A stretch of 64,000 nt of DNA from Pseudomonadota bacterium (lineage in GTDB: Bacteria; Pseudomonadota; Gammaproteobacteria; Acidiferrobacterales; UBA6901). Shown one piece after another: positions 1 through 9,103 of this stretch (positions within the stretch are counted from its first letter, which is position 1; each line of letters opens with the position of its first letter). Under the pieces are notes generated by a model. It searched no databases and was not told the DNA's origin. It saw only the letters and a list, made by a program, of their open reading frames with translations. A program made the position numbers and the translations under genes. Location: NCBI GenBank assembly GCA_021783175.1, contig JAJXUF010000008.1:1-64000 (forward strand). The letters run 5' to 3'.

Positions 1-59
1 GGGCCGCCCGTTATCGGTCTGTCGTTGTCGTGATTTTCCATGTTCTTGAGTGTGGCCAT
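1..59 (-). CDS. N-terminal end of a gene cut by the window edge, possibly Lon protease
   Basis: An ATG on the minus strand at 59 opens a frame that runs off the left edge (first residues MATLKNMENHDND). It lies one base after the TGA of the Hsp20 gene, so the two are almost certainly co-transcribed. Hsp20 genes in Proteobacteria are often followed by the ATP-dependent protease lon, and a short acidic leader would suit Lon. That identification rests on gene order only, because no Lon domain is inside the window. A different protein is quite possible. Confidence 0.4.
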   Translation of the reverse strand, partial: MATLKNMENHDNDRPITGG

Positions 60-60
60 G

Positions 61-465
61 TCAAAGTTTTCGCAGACTCAGGACGAGTACGCCGTTGACC
101 AGCTCCCGATGATCGAATTCATATCGACCTGGCGGTAATTCAACTCGTCTCTCGTACCGACCATAAGGGATCTCCAACCGGCGAATGGTTGCGGAGCGCA
201 GCTCAGCAGGCAATGAACGTTCGCCCGACACGACCAGAATCCCGGCCTCCATGTTTACCTGCACCTGTGGTGATGTCATTCCGGGTAAAGCAAACATCAT
301 CCACAGATGGTGGGAAGTCTCAAAAATATCAAGAGGCGGCTCCCAGATGGGCCTGTGCTCGTTGCCGCCCGCCAGGCGGAAGAATCGTCGCTGCATTCGC
401 TCAGCGCGCTCCAGCAGGTCCAGGGCCTGGCTCCACATCCAGGAGTTGGGATCTAATCTCGACAT
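61..465 (-). CDS. Hsp20 / alpha-crystallin family small heat-shock protein
   Basis: Small ATP-independent cytoplasmic chaperone that holds unfolding proteins. The product is 134 residues from the chosen start. The alpha-crystallin domain covers about residues 40-134: it opens with PPLDIFET, has the PGM turn, the VSGER strand and a final NGVLVLSLRK strand, the place where the family has its G-V-L motif. The open frame extends upstream to 618, but the ATG at 465 has a clear ribosome site (AAGGAAGAG) and begins a normal-sized protein, so the longer version is rejected. The usual C-terminal IXI tail is absent, since the protein ends just after LRKL. The downstream gene begins one base after the stop. 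Confidence 0.88.
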   Translation of the reverse strand: MSRLDPNSWMWSQALDLLERAERMQRRFFRLAGGNEHRPIWEPPLDIFETSHHLWMMFALPGMTSPQVQVNMEAGILVVSGERSLPAELRSATIRRLEIPYGRYERRVELPPGRYEFDHRELVNGVLVLSLRKL

Positions 466-856
466 GCGGGCATTCTCTTCCTTAATCAAGACATCGATGG
501 CAGGGGTTGTTGCCTCAAGGCCACATGCCACGGCATTGCGCCAAAACTTCTTGCAAAAGCCGAAAACTCGCCCCCGAGCTTGACGCGAAGCAGAGTCCAG
601 GCAGGGAAAATCCCCCAAGAATGGGCAGATTCAGCTGCCAAAGAGAGGCAAAAAATGCGCATTCCATAGCGGACGTTCTCCACCGTAAGATGCGACCGTT
701 GTCCGCGTTTTCAATATGCGGACGCCTAAAGAATGCCCCCTGTCTGGCTAGGGGTCAAATCGAGGCGACGTTCAGCGTCCAGTTTTAGGCAGGCGGAATG
801 TGTGGGGCTGCCGCAATCAAGCACAACAAATTGTTGTCGCATCCTCTTGGCGGCCG
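466..856. other. Gene-free stretch upstream of hsp20
   Basis: This holds the 5' region of the Hsp20 gene and the 3' flank of the molybdenum oxidoreductase gene. I see no supportable gene in it. I looked for a sigma-32 type heat-shock promoter: a CTTGAGG box exists on the minus strand about 45 bases before the start, but the CCCCT that follows is only six bases away, which is far too close. No clear terminator hairpin is seen. Confidence 0.5.
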
Positions 857-3340
857 TCAACGGTCAAGGCGCAGTGGAAGATTGCGCAGACGCAGACCGG
901 TGGCCGCGAATACGGCGTTGGCAACGGCCGGTGCGAGCGGCGGAATTCCAGGTTCGCCAACGCCCCCTGGCGGTTCCGTACTTTGGATAATGTGCACCTC
1001 AACGGCAGGCATCTGCGCCAGAGTTAAAATTGGGTAGTCCTGGAAACTGGACTGTTGAACCTGTCCTTGCTCGATGGTGATGTCGCCGTAAAGCGCTGCA
1101 CTCAACGCAAAGGCGACGGCCCCTTCCATTTGGGCGGCAATCGCATCTGGATTAATCACGCTGCCGCAGTCGATGGCGCAGACGACGCGGCGCACTTCGA
1201 TGTTGCGCATCGCCGTAATCGCCACTTCTGCAACCATCCCCACCCAGCTGCCGAATGAATAGTAGACGGCAACGCCCAGATGCCGACCTTGCGTTCTGGC
1301 GTCGTTCCACCCGGCCTGATCCACAGCACGATTTAGAACTGCCAGGTGGCGCGGCGAATCGGCAAGCATCAAGCGACGGTATTCAGCGGGGTCGAAACCG
1401 GCGGCATAAGCCAGTTCATCTACAAAGCATTCCACGGCAAAAGCATTCTGTGACGCCGCCACCGACCGCCACGCGCCAGTGGGGACCCCTGCGTCGACCA
1501 GCACATGTTCCTCATGCACGTTGGCAATTGCGTATGGCAGATCCACTCCTTGCAGAGCCAGTGCCGGACCGACGATGCGTTGGTGCCAGGCGAGCGGTAG
1601 ACCGTTTTCACCCAGCGTTGCTTTAATTCGATTGAGGTTGGCTGGCCGGTAGAAGTCGTGTTGCATATCGTCCTGACGTGTCCAGACAACCTGTACTGGC
1701 AACCCGAGCTTATGCGAAATTTCCACCGCCTCTTTCACAAAATCCTGTTCGAGCCGTCGTCCGAATCCGCCGCCGAGAAAGGTGGTATGAACATAAACAT
1801 TCTTTTCCTCGAGTCCGGTAAGCGCGCACGCCGATTCACGTACACCGCCCTGGGCTTGGGTCGGCACCCAGATGTCGCAGCGACCAGGCTGGACATAGGC
1901 CAAGCAATTCATCGGTTCCATTGTGGCATGGGCCAGATAAGGCGTAGTGAATATCGCCTCGATGCGCTTCCGTGCCCGGCGGAGTTCGCGGTCGGCATGC
2001 CCTTTGTCACGTATAACCTTGCCCCTATCTCGTGCAGCACGCTCAAAGCGTTGACGGATCAAGGTGCTGCTCAGGGTGGCGAGCTTTCCTGCCTTCCAGT
2101 CGACATCCAGCGCCTGCCGACCGCGCAGGGCCGACCAAGTATCATCAGCGACGACCGCGATTCCGGATTCGATCTCGATAATGTGACGCACACCGGGAAC
2201 AGCCATGGTGCGATGCCCATCGAAGTGTGTCACTTTCCCACCGAGAACGGGACTACGCGCCACCACGGCAACCAGCATCCCAGGTACGCGAATATCCAGC
2301 CCGTAGCTTGCCTTTCCCTTGCACATATCCGGAATGTCCAAGCGCGGAATGGAACGACCTAGAATCTTGAACTGGTCGCGGGGTTTTAACGCAATCTGAC
2401 CGGGACGCGGAAGGACGGACGCTCTTTGTGCGAGGGCACCATACCCAAGGCGCCTGCCAGACGCCGGATGTACCACTGCACCATCGGCGGCAAGACATTC
2501 CTGCGCATCGATGTCCCACACTGCCGCTGCAGCGCGGATGAGCATTTCGCGCGCTTCGGCGCCGGCACGGCGCAGCGGCTCCCATGCCGCACGCACGCTG
2601 GTGCTGCCACCGGTCATTTGTTCCCCCAGTCGCGGATTGACGTAAACATCATCCGCCGGGGCAAACTCGATACCCACCTGTCCGATATCCACTTCCAATT
2701 CCTCGGCGACCAGCATGGCGAGGGCCGTCGCGATTCCCTGACCCATTTCGGACCGGTCGACGACAACGGTGACCTCGCCGTTGCCATTGATTCGTACCCA
2801 GGGATTGGGTGTGAATAGCGCAGGGCTCCCCGAGTCCGTTGGCGCCAGCGTAACTTCCCGGTCGATGGACGTTTCAGTCGCCTTTGGGCTTGTCGGACAG
2901 GCCGCAGCAGCCAGTGCGCGCTTGATGCGCAGATAGGTGCCGCAACGGCACAGGACGCCGGACATGGTGTCGCGTATTGTGTCGGCGTCCGGCGGGGGAA
3001 TATGCGAAAGCAGAGCAGTTGCCGCCATGAGCTGCCCCGGTTGGCAATAACCGCATTGTGGTACCTGTTCGGCAATCCAGCTGCGGATCAGACTGTTGTT
3101 GGCATCTTGCGATATTCCCTCAATAGTCGTGACGCCTCTCTTGCCCACAGCCGATAACGTTACCATGCACGCTCTGGCGGGTGCACCGTCAAGAAGTACG
3201 GTGCAGATTCCGCATACGCCCACGCCGCAACCATACTTGGTGCCGCGCAAATTCAGGTGGTCCCGCAATAGCCACAACAGCGGCATGTCGCCGTCGCTGG
3301 CAACTTCGTACTGCTTTCCGTTGACGGTGATTTCAATCAT
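857..3340 (-). CDS. Fused 2Fe-2S and molybdopterin hydroxylase (isoquinoline 1-oxidoreductase type, IorA-IorB fusion)
   Basis: Xanthine-oxidase-family molybdenum hydroxylase that inserts a water-derived oxygen into an N-heterocycle or aldehyde. The product is 827 residues. Residues 1-150 are the small subunit: a plant-type 2Fe-2S cluster (C38, C43, C46, C58) followed by the second cluster (C96, C99, C131, C133). From about 180 on is the molybdopterin subunit, with DRSEMGQGI, LGGGFGRR and the GVGE motif near the end (catalytic Glu about 796). In isoquinoline oxidoreductase these are two proteins; here they are one frame with a short Pro/Thr-rich linker. The start at 3340 is set by AGGAG eight bases upstream; the frame itself extends to 3511. 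There is no FAD subunit and no cytochrome partner beside it. The histidine phosphatase gene ends 55 bases upstream on the same strand. Substrate unknown. Confidence 0.88.
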   Translation of the reverse strand: MIEITVNGKQYEVASDGDMPLLWLLRDHLNLRGTKYGCGVGVCGICTVLLDGAPARACMVTLSAVGKRGVTTIEGISQDANNSLIRSWIAEQVPQCGYCQPGQLMAATALLSHIPPPDADTIRDTMSGVLCRCGTYLRIKRALAAAACPTSPKATETSIDREVTLAPTDSGSPALFTPNPWVRINGNGEVTVVVDRSEMGQGIATALAMLVAEELEVDIGQVGIEFAPADDVYVNPRLGEQMTGGSTSVRAAWEPLRRAGAEAREMLIRAAAAVWDIDAQECLAADGAVVHPASGRRLGYGALAQRASVLPRPGQIALKPRDQFKILGRSIPRLDIPDMCKGKASYGLDIRVPGMLVAVVARSPVLGGKVTHFDGHRTMAVPGVRHIIEIESGIAVVADDTWSALRGRQALDVDWKAGKLATLSSTLIRQRFERAARDRGKVIRDKGHADRELRRARKRIEAIFTTPYLAHATMEPMNCLAYVQPGRCDIWVPTQAQGGVRESACALTGLEEKNVYVHTTFLGGGFGRRLEQDFVKEAVEISHKLGLPVQVVWTRQDDMQHDFYRPANLNRIKATLGENGLPLAWHQRIVGPALALQGVDLPYAIANVHEEHVLVDAGVPTGAWRSVAASQNAFAVECFVDELAYAAGFDPAEYRRLMLADSPRHLAVLNRAVDQAGWNDARTQGRHLGVAVYYSFGSWVGMVAEVAITAMRNIEVRRVVCAIDCGSVINPDAIAAQMEGAVAFALSAALYGDITIEQGQVQQSSFQDYPILTLAQMPAVEVHIIQSTEPPGGVGEPGIPPLAPAVANAVFAATGLRLRNLPLRLDR

Positions 3341-3395
3341 GTTCGGCTCCTGCCATCCGGCCATTGCTTGGTATTTTTGCGCTGCGGGCCTTTCG

Positions 3396-3926
3396 CTACA
3401 ATAGAAATTCGAGGATCTCGGTGTTGTCAAACTTGAGTGCAAGCATTGCTTCATCCGACAGACGTCGGAAATGTGCGGTAACCACCCGCAAGGTCTCCTC
3501 ATGGGCGACAACCATGACGACGCGATCCTCTTGTTGTCGCAACCAGTCTATAAATCTGAGTATTCGCTGCTTGTGTTCGGTGAGTGTCTCGCCGCCAGCG
3601 ATGCGCGTATTCATCGGGTCGCGAGCGATAGTTTCGTACAACTTGGATACTGCTTCACCATCGAGCCCCGTTCGAAAATCATTTAGCCCTGGGTGAACAT
3701 TGACGGGTACGCCGTGATGACGGTTGACAATATCGGCGGTCTGCCTGGCGCGCGGTAATTCGGAAACGATAATGCGGTCGAACTTCACGCCCCGCAACCG
3801 TTGTGCCGCTTCCTCGGCTTGCGAGATTCCTTTTTCTGTAAGATTGACAGGTCGAGTGGGATCATCGTTACATAGTTTAAGAACGTTGTAGTTTGTCTGA
3901 CCGTGACGCATGAAGTAGGCCTTCAT
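3396..3926 (-). CDS. Histidine phosphatase family protein (phosphoglycerate mutase-like)
   Basis: A 176-residue member of the branch-1 histidine phosphatases, which transfer phosphate through a phospho-histidine. The phosphorylated RHG motif is at residues 7-9 (FMRHGQT), the SELPRARQTA helix follows near 57-66, and the second catalytic His is in VVAHEETLR near residue 140. The family includes cofactor-dependent phosphoglycerate mutase, alpha-ribazole phosphatase and SixA; this one is too short for a true mutase, and its substrate cannot be told from sequence. The start at 3926 was chosen because it immediately precedes the first beta strand; the longer frame to 4052 adds an unlikely leader. 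It lies just upstream of the molybdenum hydroxylase. Confidence 0.88.
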   Translation of the reverse strand: MKAYFMRHGQTNYNVLKLCNDDPTRPVNLTEKGISQAEEAAQRLRGVKFDRIIVSELPRARQTADIVNRHHGVPVNVHPGLNDFRTGLDGEAVSKLYETIARDPMNTRIAGGETLTEHKQRILRFIDWLRQQEDRVVMVVAHEETLRVVTAHFRRLSDEAMLALKFDNTEILEFLL

Positions 3927-4518
3927 TGTAATTGCCTTTGTGCCTGTTTGATCAAGTTGCGCGCTGTGTGCCACCTGAGTATCTGGTTTTGATGCGACGC
4001 GTGCGGCGTACAAGATACGGCGCAAGAGAGTATATATGCTTCGGGGTTGCAATTGATGCCGACGGCAACTACGTCATCCGCGAAGCCGGTGGACCCCATT
4101 TTTTTGCGCTGTTCTGAACATTGTACCTGCATCGATGTGGTCAACTGAATCAGAACCTCCTTATCCCCTGGTGGACCGATTATCAAATACGACTAGAGCG
4201 GAGATTGAAGTTCTTCACAGCGAAATCGATGACCAAACCCGTTGCCGCAATGATACATGGCTCCACGGCGAGCATCTTGTGTTGGCCAGTCTACGTATGG
4301 GTGCAGTCAATGCGAATGCGGCCGGAAGGAAGAAGCGCCGTTGGCTGGCAATACGCCCTACCCACCAGGGCAGACGTCAGCAATTAGGATGGCAAAGTTT
4401 GCTGAACTGCCATCTCTTGGGACAGTATCAAGCGATCAATCATGGGGCAGTTATGCGAAAAAATTTCTATTGAACAGATGTTATTGCGGTTGGCAAGGAA
4501 CCCTTATTGCCATTTCAA
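3927..4518. other. Long gap with no confident gene
   Basis: About 590 bases between the histidine phosphatase start and the Sel1-like gene. It should contain the promoter of the phosphatase/hydroxylase pair on the minus strand. A plus-strand frame at 4135-4473 is listed separately with low confidence. Other frames here look random. No hairpin, repeat or RNA gene was recognised. Confidence 0.4.
4135..4473 (+). CDS. Uncertain small hypothetical protein
   Basis: A 112-residue open frame in an otherwise empty gap. Residues 1-55 read like a real protein (acidic, helix-forming, TRAEIEVLHSEID), then it turns basic (GRKKRRW). There is no good ribosome site before the ATG, and an overlapping frame of similar length exists, so it could be chance or the remains of a gene. 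I recognise no family. Confidence 0.2.
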   Translation: MWSTESEPPYPLVDRLSNTTRAEIEVLHSEIDDQTRCRNDTWLHGEHLVLASLRMGAVNANAAGRKKRRWLAIRPTHQGRRQQLGWQSLLNCHLLGQYQAINHGAVMRKNFY

Positions 4519-4923
4519 CTAACGAGATTGGGTTGCCGTTTCGGCGGAGGCGAGCTGTTCCCACGGATTAAACGTTTGTGTCGCAGCCGTGTGGTTGGGG
4601 TGCCGGACAGCTAGCTTCTTGTGCGCCTCTAGTCTGCGGCGGATGGCCTGTTGTTGCCTTATTTTCTTGGCCGCTTCGGCATCACCATTCTGGGCGGCCC
4701 TAGCATACCAGGTGAATGCCTTATCGAGATTTTTCTGGATCCCAAAGCCGTTTTCGTACATTTCGCCGACAAAATACTGCGCACTTGCACTGTTCGAGTT
4801 GGCCAGGGCAAGCTGGCTTTGGAATAAATGGACCATAGCAGTGTGGAAATGATCATCCGCGCGGCTTGCCACCGAAGTGATCAGCAAGGCAGCAAGTAAC
4901 AGAATTGTGCAAGATTTGGCCAT
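4519..4923 (-). CDS. Secreted Sel1-like repeat protein
   Basis: A 134-residue protein with a Sec signal peptide (about residues 1-22, cleavage after SRA) and one to two Sel1/TPR-like helical repeats: SAQYFVGEMYENGFGI followed by NLDKAFTWYARAAQNGDAEA at about residues 47-83. Sel1 repeats mediate protein contacts, often in the periplasm. The C-terminal 45 residues are basic and Gln/Ala-rich. It stands alone between two gene-poor gaps, so its partner is not indicated by context. Confidence 0.7.
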   Translation of the reverse strand: MAKSCTILLLAALLITSVASRADDHFHTAMVHLFQSQLALANSNSASAQYFVGEMYENGFGIQKNLDKAFTWYARAAQNGDAEAAKKIRQQQAIRRRLEAHKKLAVRHPNHTAATQTFNPWEQLASAETATQSR

Positions 4924-5390
4924 CTCGCGACCCGCGGTTTATCTGGTTCGACAAACGATGATTGGTTAATGGTCCGGTCAGAATTCTAACCTCGCCGCCC
5001 CGGATCATTTATTGATTAGCTGCGGGATCCGCGCGGTGCCGGATAGATTAAATATAGTTGCCAAAGCCTGAACGTCAATGCAGGTGACACCATTGGCGGC
5101 AACCGTCCATCGACCAATTGCAAAGCTGGAACGGTAGCAATGTGGTCTTTGGGAAAGTAAATACCTACCCCTTGGACGGAGGAGTTTTCGACCCCCAAGG
5201 CTGCCCGCTTGTTTTCGGCCGGAGCCAGCCAGAGAGAGGGCATGCCGCGACAAATGCGCCCACGGACTGCGTGTTTGCAGTCCGTTTTGGCCGCGTGTTG
5301 CGCCTACCTGGCCCCGGTCGGCAGGGCGGGTTGTCCCTCGGGGGCGGTTTTGTACTGCCATTCCGCCGCAATCTCTTCGGCGGATGCTCA
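4924..5390. other. Gap downstream of ppc with possible gene remnant
   Basis: A 467-base gap between ppc and the Sel1-like gene. On the minus strand the frame just after the ppc stop reads like coding sequence (AEEIAAEWQYKTAPEGQP) but has no start and meets a TAG at 5306-5304. The same frame then continues open to a stop at 5016, with a 75-residue part beginning at 5243. This could be the remains of a broken gene or chance. No domain was recognised. The ppc stop is a tandem TGATGA. Confidence 0.3.
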
Positions 5391-8219
5391 TCAGCCCGTG
5401 TTGCGCATTCCGGCGGCAATCGCGTTGATGGAGCGAAGTAAGGGGTCGCGCCACACCGACGGGCGACTTTCGTCTCCCGGAGCACTGCGGTACCGCTTCA
5501 GTAGCGCAGTTTGAATATGGTTCAGGGGGTCGAGATACGGATTGCGACGGGCCAGTGACAAAGCCAGAACCGGATTGTCCTCAATGAGATATTTGGCATT
5601 CGCAACCTGGAGTACCTGGCTTACGGTACGGTGGAATTCTTCCTTAACCATGTGATAGACGCGCTGGCGCGTATCCGGATCTGCGCAAAGTTCCGCATAT
5701 TCGCGTGCGATATCCATGTCGCTCTTGAAAAGCGCCATCTGGGTGTTGCTCAGCAGCGAGCGGAAGAATGGCCATTGCTGGTACATAGTTTGCAGTGCGG
5801 CCAGGCGCGTCGGGTCATTACCGCGCCACGAGTCGAGTGCCGCCCCCAAGCCGTACCAGGCGGGCAGCGTATGTCGCGATTGGGCCCAGCCGAATACCCA
5901 AGGAATGGCACGCACCGACGCTTTTGACCGGTCAGCCTTGGTGCGATGGCTAGGACGCGAGCCGATATTGAGTAACCCGATCTCATTCACCGGTGTCGCT
6001 TCGTAGAAATAATCGTTAAAGCCGGGCGTCTGGTCGGTGAGGGCTCGATAGCTCGCCTCGCCGACGCGGGCGAGCTCATTCATGACTGCCAGATGATCTT
6101 TTCGGTCCTGCACGGCAGGGCGCACCACGGATATGCTGGCTTTCATAAGGCCGGTAACGCCCATTGTGAGCTCGTAGGCCGCGGTTTCGGCGTTACTGTA
6201 CTTGTAATACAGAACTTCTCCTTGTTCCGTAAATTTGATTTGCCCGTGCACGGTGCCCGGCGGTTGCGCCAGGATTGACTCGTGCGTGGGTCCGCCCCCG
6301 CGACCAATAGTGCCTCCGCGGCCATGGAATAGACGGCACTTGATGCCAAAATGATCGGCAATTCGGATGATTTTCTTCTGGGCTTCGTACAGGTTCCATG
6401 ACGACGAGAGAGTGCCGCCATCCTTGGCCGAGTCAGAATATCCGAGCATGACCTCCTGCACATTGCCTGCAGCCTTGAGCAAGGCACCGTAGGTCGGCAG
6501 CGCCAGAAGCGCATGCAGAACATCTTCAATATGTGCGAGGTCATCTATCGTTTCGAACAGCGGGCTCACACGAATGTCGCAGTACCACGCGTCACGTTTG
6601 CGACCAGCCATGCCGGAAACTTGCGCCAAAAGGATCACCTCAAGAATGTGACTTGCGGCATGGGTCATTGAAATCACATAGTTGCCGAACGCGCGAGGGC
6701 TGACGTCGCGCTGTAGGCGTGCCATCAAATCGAACACTTCCAGAGTTTCCCGCGCCATCGGGCTCAGCCTTTCACGATCAAGAGCAATCGGCGCGGAAGA
6801 TGCAATCAGATCGGAAAGGCGCTGCAGGCGCGTCGGCTCGTCGAGTTGCTTGTAGTCTTCGCTGTGAGGGAGTTGTGCAAAGATTTCGGCGACTACTGCC
6901 GTGTGGCGAGCTGCCTCTTGGCGAATATCCAGCTGCACCAGGTGGAAACCAAAAGTCTCGGCCAGGCGTATCAGGTCTTTCAGTTCGCCGTCCGCTACGC
7001 GTTGCTCGCCGTGGCCAACCAGCGAATCCCGGATTAGATAGAGATCCGCCAAGAATTGCCTGTCGTCAGTGTATGCTGTCACTCCATCGCTCGGTGTTTC
7101 TCCGCGTACGCGTTGGCGCATGATGCGCAGCGTATTTTCGAGCCGGAAGCGCATGAAGTATAGCTTGCGTCGGTAAGGCTCCGAGAAGAATTGTTCCGGT
7201 TTGGCACCAAAAGCTTCATGACCGAAGCGTTCATCGCGCGCTAAGCTCTTCATGAGTTCGTCAGACGGGCGTGTCAGGAGAACTGAATAAGTCAGGATGT
7301 TACTCAGTGCCGATACCCGACTTATGTACTCCTGTAGAATTTCTTCCGCGTGCAGTTCAACTGCTTGTGCAGTGGAATCAGTCGTCACATTGGGGTTGCC
7401 GTCCCGGTCCCCACCGATCCATGAGCCGAAGTTGAGAAAGCTGGGTACCCGAACTAGAGGTTGACCGGCAGCATCACAGCCGTAGATGCGACGCACGGCG
7501 TTTTCGACGAAGCGGTAGGTGGTCGGAACTGCCTGAAACAGACTCTCGCGGAAATAGTACAGGCCGTTGCGAATTTCGTCGCGCACCGCCGGACGCAGTG
7601 TTCGCACTTCGTCGGTTTTCCACAATATCTGGATTTGAGCCTCGAGTTGCTCAACCGTATCGCGGAATTGCTCCCGTCCCAGACGTGGGTCGTCTAGCTG
7701 TTCTGCGGTGACGAAAATGCGCCGCAATGCCTGCATGATTGTGCGCCGCTTCGCTTCGGTGGGATGTGCTGTGAATACCGGTATAAAAAGTAGACGATCA
7801 AACAGCGTCTGGAGTTCCTCTGCGCTGATGCCTTGCGCGTCAAACCAGCGCAGCGTCTCGTCAAAAGACCCAGTCCACAGCGGACCACCACTTTGCAGCA
7901 ATCGACGGCGCTGGCGGTGTTGGAACGCTTCCTCAGCTATGTTTACCAGACTGAAATAGGCATTGAACGCGCGCAAGACATGCGTCAAGGTCTCGGGGTC
8001 AAGCCGATCGATCAGGCGCATCAGTCGCTGCCGCGTGCGCGGGTTGTCGCGCTGATGCAAGCTGACGAAGCCTTTGCGCAGCGTTTCGACTGCCTTTAGC
8101 ACCTGACCACCGGCCTGACTGTGTAAAACGCGGCCTAGCAGTTCGCCAAAAAGCTTGACCCGTCGGCGCAGTTCCTTGTCTCCGGGAATGGTATCGGGGA
8201 TCGTGATTAGTCGGTTCAT
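5391..8219 (-). CDS. ppc: Phosphoenolpyruvate carboxylase
   Basis: Cytoplasmic anaplerotic enzyme: phosphoenolpyruvate plus bicarbonate gives oxaloacetate and phosphate, refilling the TCA cycle. The product is 942 residues, in the bacterial range. The first signature VFTAHPTEAKRRT holds the catalytic His152. The second active site follows as GYSDSAKDGG and the loop FHGRGGTIGRGGGP. The C-terminus ends SINAIAAGMRNTG, as expected for the allosteric site. It is a single-gene unit, with gaps on both sides. Confidence 0.97.
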   Translation of the reverse strand: MNRLITIPDTIPGDKELRRRVKLFGELLGRVLHSQAGGQVLKAVETLRKGFVSLHQRDNPRTRQRLMRLIDRLDPETLTHVLRAFNAYFSLVNIAEEAFQHRQRRRLLQSGGPLWTGSFDETLRWFDAQGISAEELQTLFDRLLFIPVFTAHPTEAKRRTIMQALRRIFVTAEQLDDPRLGREQFRDTVEQLEAQIQILWKTDEVRTLRPAVRDEIRNGLYYFRESLFQAVPTTYRFVENAVRRIYGCDAAGQPLVRVPSFLNFGSWIGGDRDGNPNVTTDSTAQAVELHAEEILQEYISRVSALSNILTYSVLLTRPSDELMKSLARDERFGHEAFGAKPEQFFSEPYRRKLYFMRFRLENTLRIMRQRVRGETPSDGVTAYTDDRQFLADLYLIRDSLVGHGEQRVADGELKDLIRLAETFGFHLVQLDIRQEAARHTAVVAEIFAQLPHSEDYKQLDEPTRLQRLSDLIASSAPIALDRERLSPMARETLEVFDLMARLQRDVSPRAFGNYVISMTHAASHILEVILLAQVSGMAGRKRDAWYCDIRVSPLFETIDDLAHIEDVLHALLALPTYGALLKAAGNVQEVMLGYSDSAKDGGTLSSSWNLYEAQKKIIRIADHFGIKCRLFHGRGGTIGRGGGPTHESILAQPPGTVHGQIKFTEQGEVLYYKYSNAETAAYELTMGVTGLMKASISVVRPAVQDRKDHLAVMNELARVGEASYRALTDQTPGFNDYFYEATPVNEIGLLNIGSRPSHRTKADRSKASVRAIPWVFGWAQSRHTLPAWYGLGAALDSWRGNDPTRLAALQTMYQQWPFFRSLLSNTQMALFKSDMDIAREYAELCADPDTRQRVYHMVKEEFHRTVSQVLQVANAKYLIEDNPVLALSLARRNPYLDPLNHIQTALLKRYRSAPGDESRPSVWRDPLLRSINAIAAGMRNTG

Positions 8220-8535
8220 TTGTAGGTTTGCAAATACCCATTGTCGGCACGGGCTTTGCGCCCAGATCGGCCAGGATTGCCAAAATACGGGGCGCTATCA
8301 TGCCCGAAGCTGGCCCCAATATGAAGCCGAAAAGTGGGGTTAAGTCTGAAGGGGGATGATTTGTCAGGAAATACCCGACGCGGCAACGGTGCTACCCAAC
8401 ACGCTGCTTCTACTTGCCATGACAGTATCGCGAATTCCATGCTACGCTGGGTAAATAGCCGCCTTCCCCCTGCGCTAAGCCGCAGACCGAATATTTCCTT
8501 GCCTGCTAGCGCGGGACGAAAGAGAGACAAAATCA
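8220..8535. other. Divergent promoter region between ppc and an antitoxin-like gene
   Basis: A 316-base region with ppc reading left and the antitoxin-like gene reading right, so it should carry both promoters. I found no near-consensus sigma-70 pair, hairpin or repeat that stands out. The only clear signal is the purine-rich GAAAGAGAG ahead of the right-hand gene. Confidence 0.4.
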
Positions 8536-8934
8536 ATGCACGAAATGACCCTGGAAAAGAGGATCGAGCTTACGCGCGCAATCATTTCATTGCTTGACGA
8601 CTGGGGTCTGTCGGCCGTGCAACAGGTCGAGATTCTTGGCCTTCCTTCCGGGACGCGACCTGGCCTTATCAGACAGTATCGTCAGAATACTCCGTTTCCG
8701 ATCGATGAGCAGGTGGCGGAGCGAATAGAGCATATAATTGGCATTGCGGAGGCGCTACGCACCAGTCATCCACTCAACTCGGCAATGGATGCGATCTGGA
8801 TTAATAAGGCGAATTATCGCCTGGATAATCGAACGCCGCTTTCGGTTATGATAGAAGACGGCCTACGCGGCATCATTTCCGTGCGTGCCCAGCTGGACTG
8901 CACTTTTGACTGGAGCCGCCTTGCGGCACCGTGA
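8536..8934 (+). CDS. Orphan MbcA/ParS/Xre-type antitoxin-like protein
   Basis: A 132-residue protein. The N-terminal half is a helical region with a helix-turn-helix-like segment (LSAVQQVEILGLPSGTRPGLIRQYR, about residues 25-50). The C-terminal part matches the toxin-binding domain of the Xre/MbcA/ParS group (former DUF2384): ERIEHIIGIAEALRT, then NKANYRLDNRTPLSVMIEDGLRGI. In typical systems the antitoxin neutralises a RES-domain NAD-degrading toxin encoded next to it. No RES gene is present on either side here, so this copy is an orphan, perhaps a regulator. The ATG follows GAAAGAGAG; a second ATG three codons in is an alternative. Confidence 0.75.
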   Translation: MHEMTLEKRIELTRAIISLLDDWGLSAVQQVEILGLPSGTRPGLIRQYRQNTPFPIDEQVAERIEHIIGIAEALRTSHPLNSAMDAIWINKANYRLDNRTPLSVMIEDGLRGIISVRAQLDCTFDWSRLAAP

Positions 8935-9103
8935 CGATTGCCGCATCCCTTAGCCGGTATGCGTGCCATTTTCCGCAAAGTCTGCAGTCCGCAGGCGCCA
9001 GGGAATGCACGGATGTCGAGGCTCTCCAGATTTGGGTGCCGTATTATCACCGGCGGCGTGGTGTCGCTAGGGTAGGGTAGGCGTAATTGCGGCGGATTCT
9101 AAA

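Noticed and set aside
466..530. A sigma-32 promoter for hsp20
   Set aside because: The two half-sites are separated by only about six bases, not the 11-16 needed.
61..618. A longer Hsp20 starting at 618
   Set aside because: The extra 51 residues are not Hsp20-like, and the ATG at 465 has a clear ribosome site.
1658..2362. A 234-residue plus-strand frame opposite the molybdenum hydroxylase
   Set aside because: It is antisense to conserved molybdopterin-domain sequence and resembles nothing.
5005..5454. A 149-residue minus-strand protein after ppc
   Set aside because: It overlaps the end of ppc, has no ribosome site, and its composition (Arg, Gly, Ser, Thr) is that of an out-of-frame reading.
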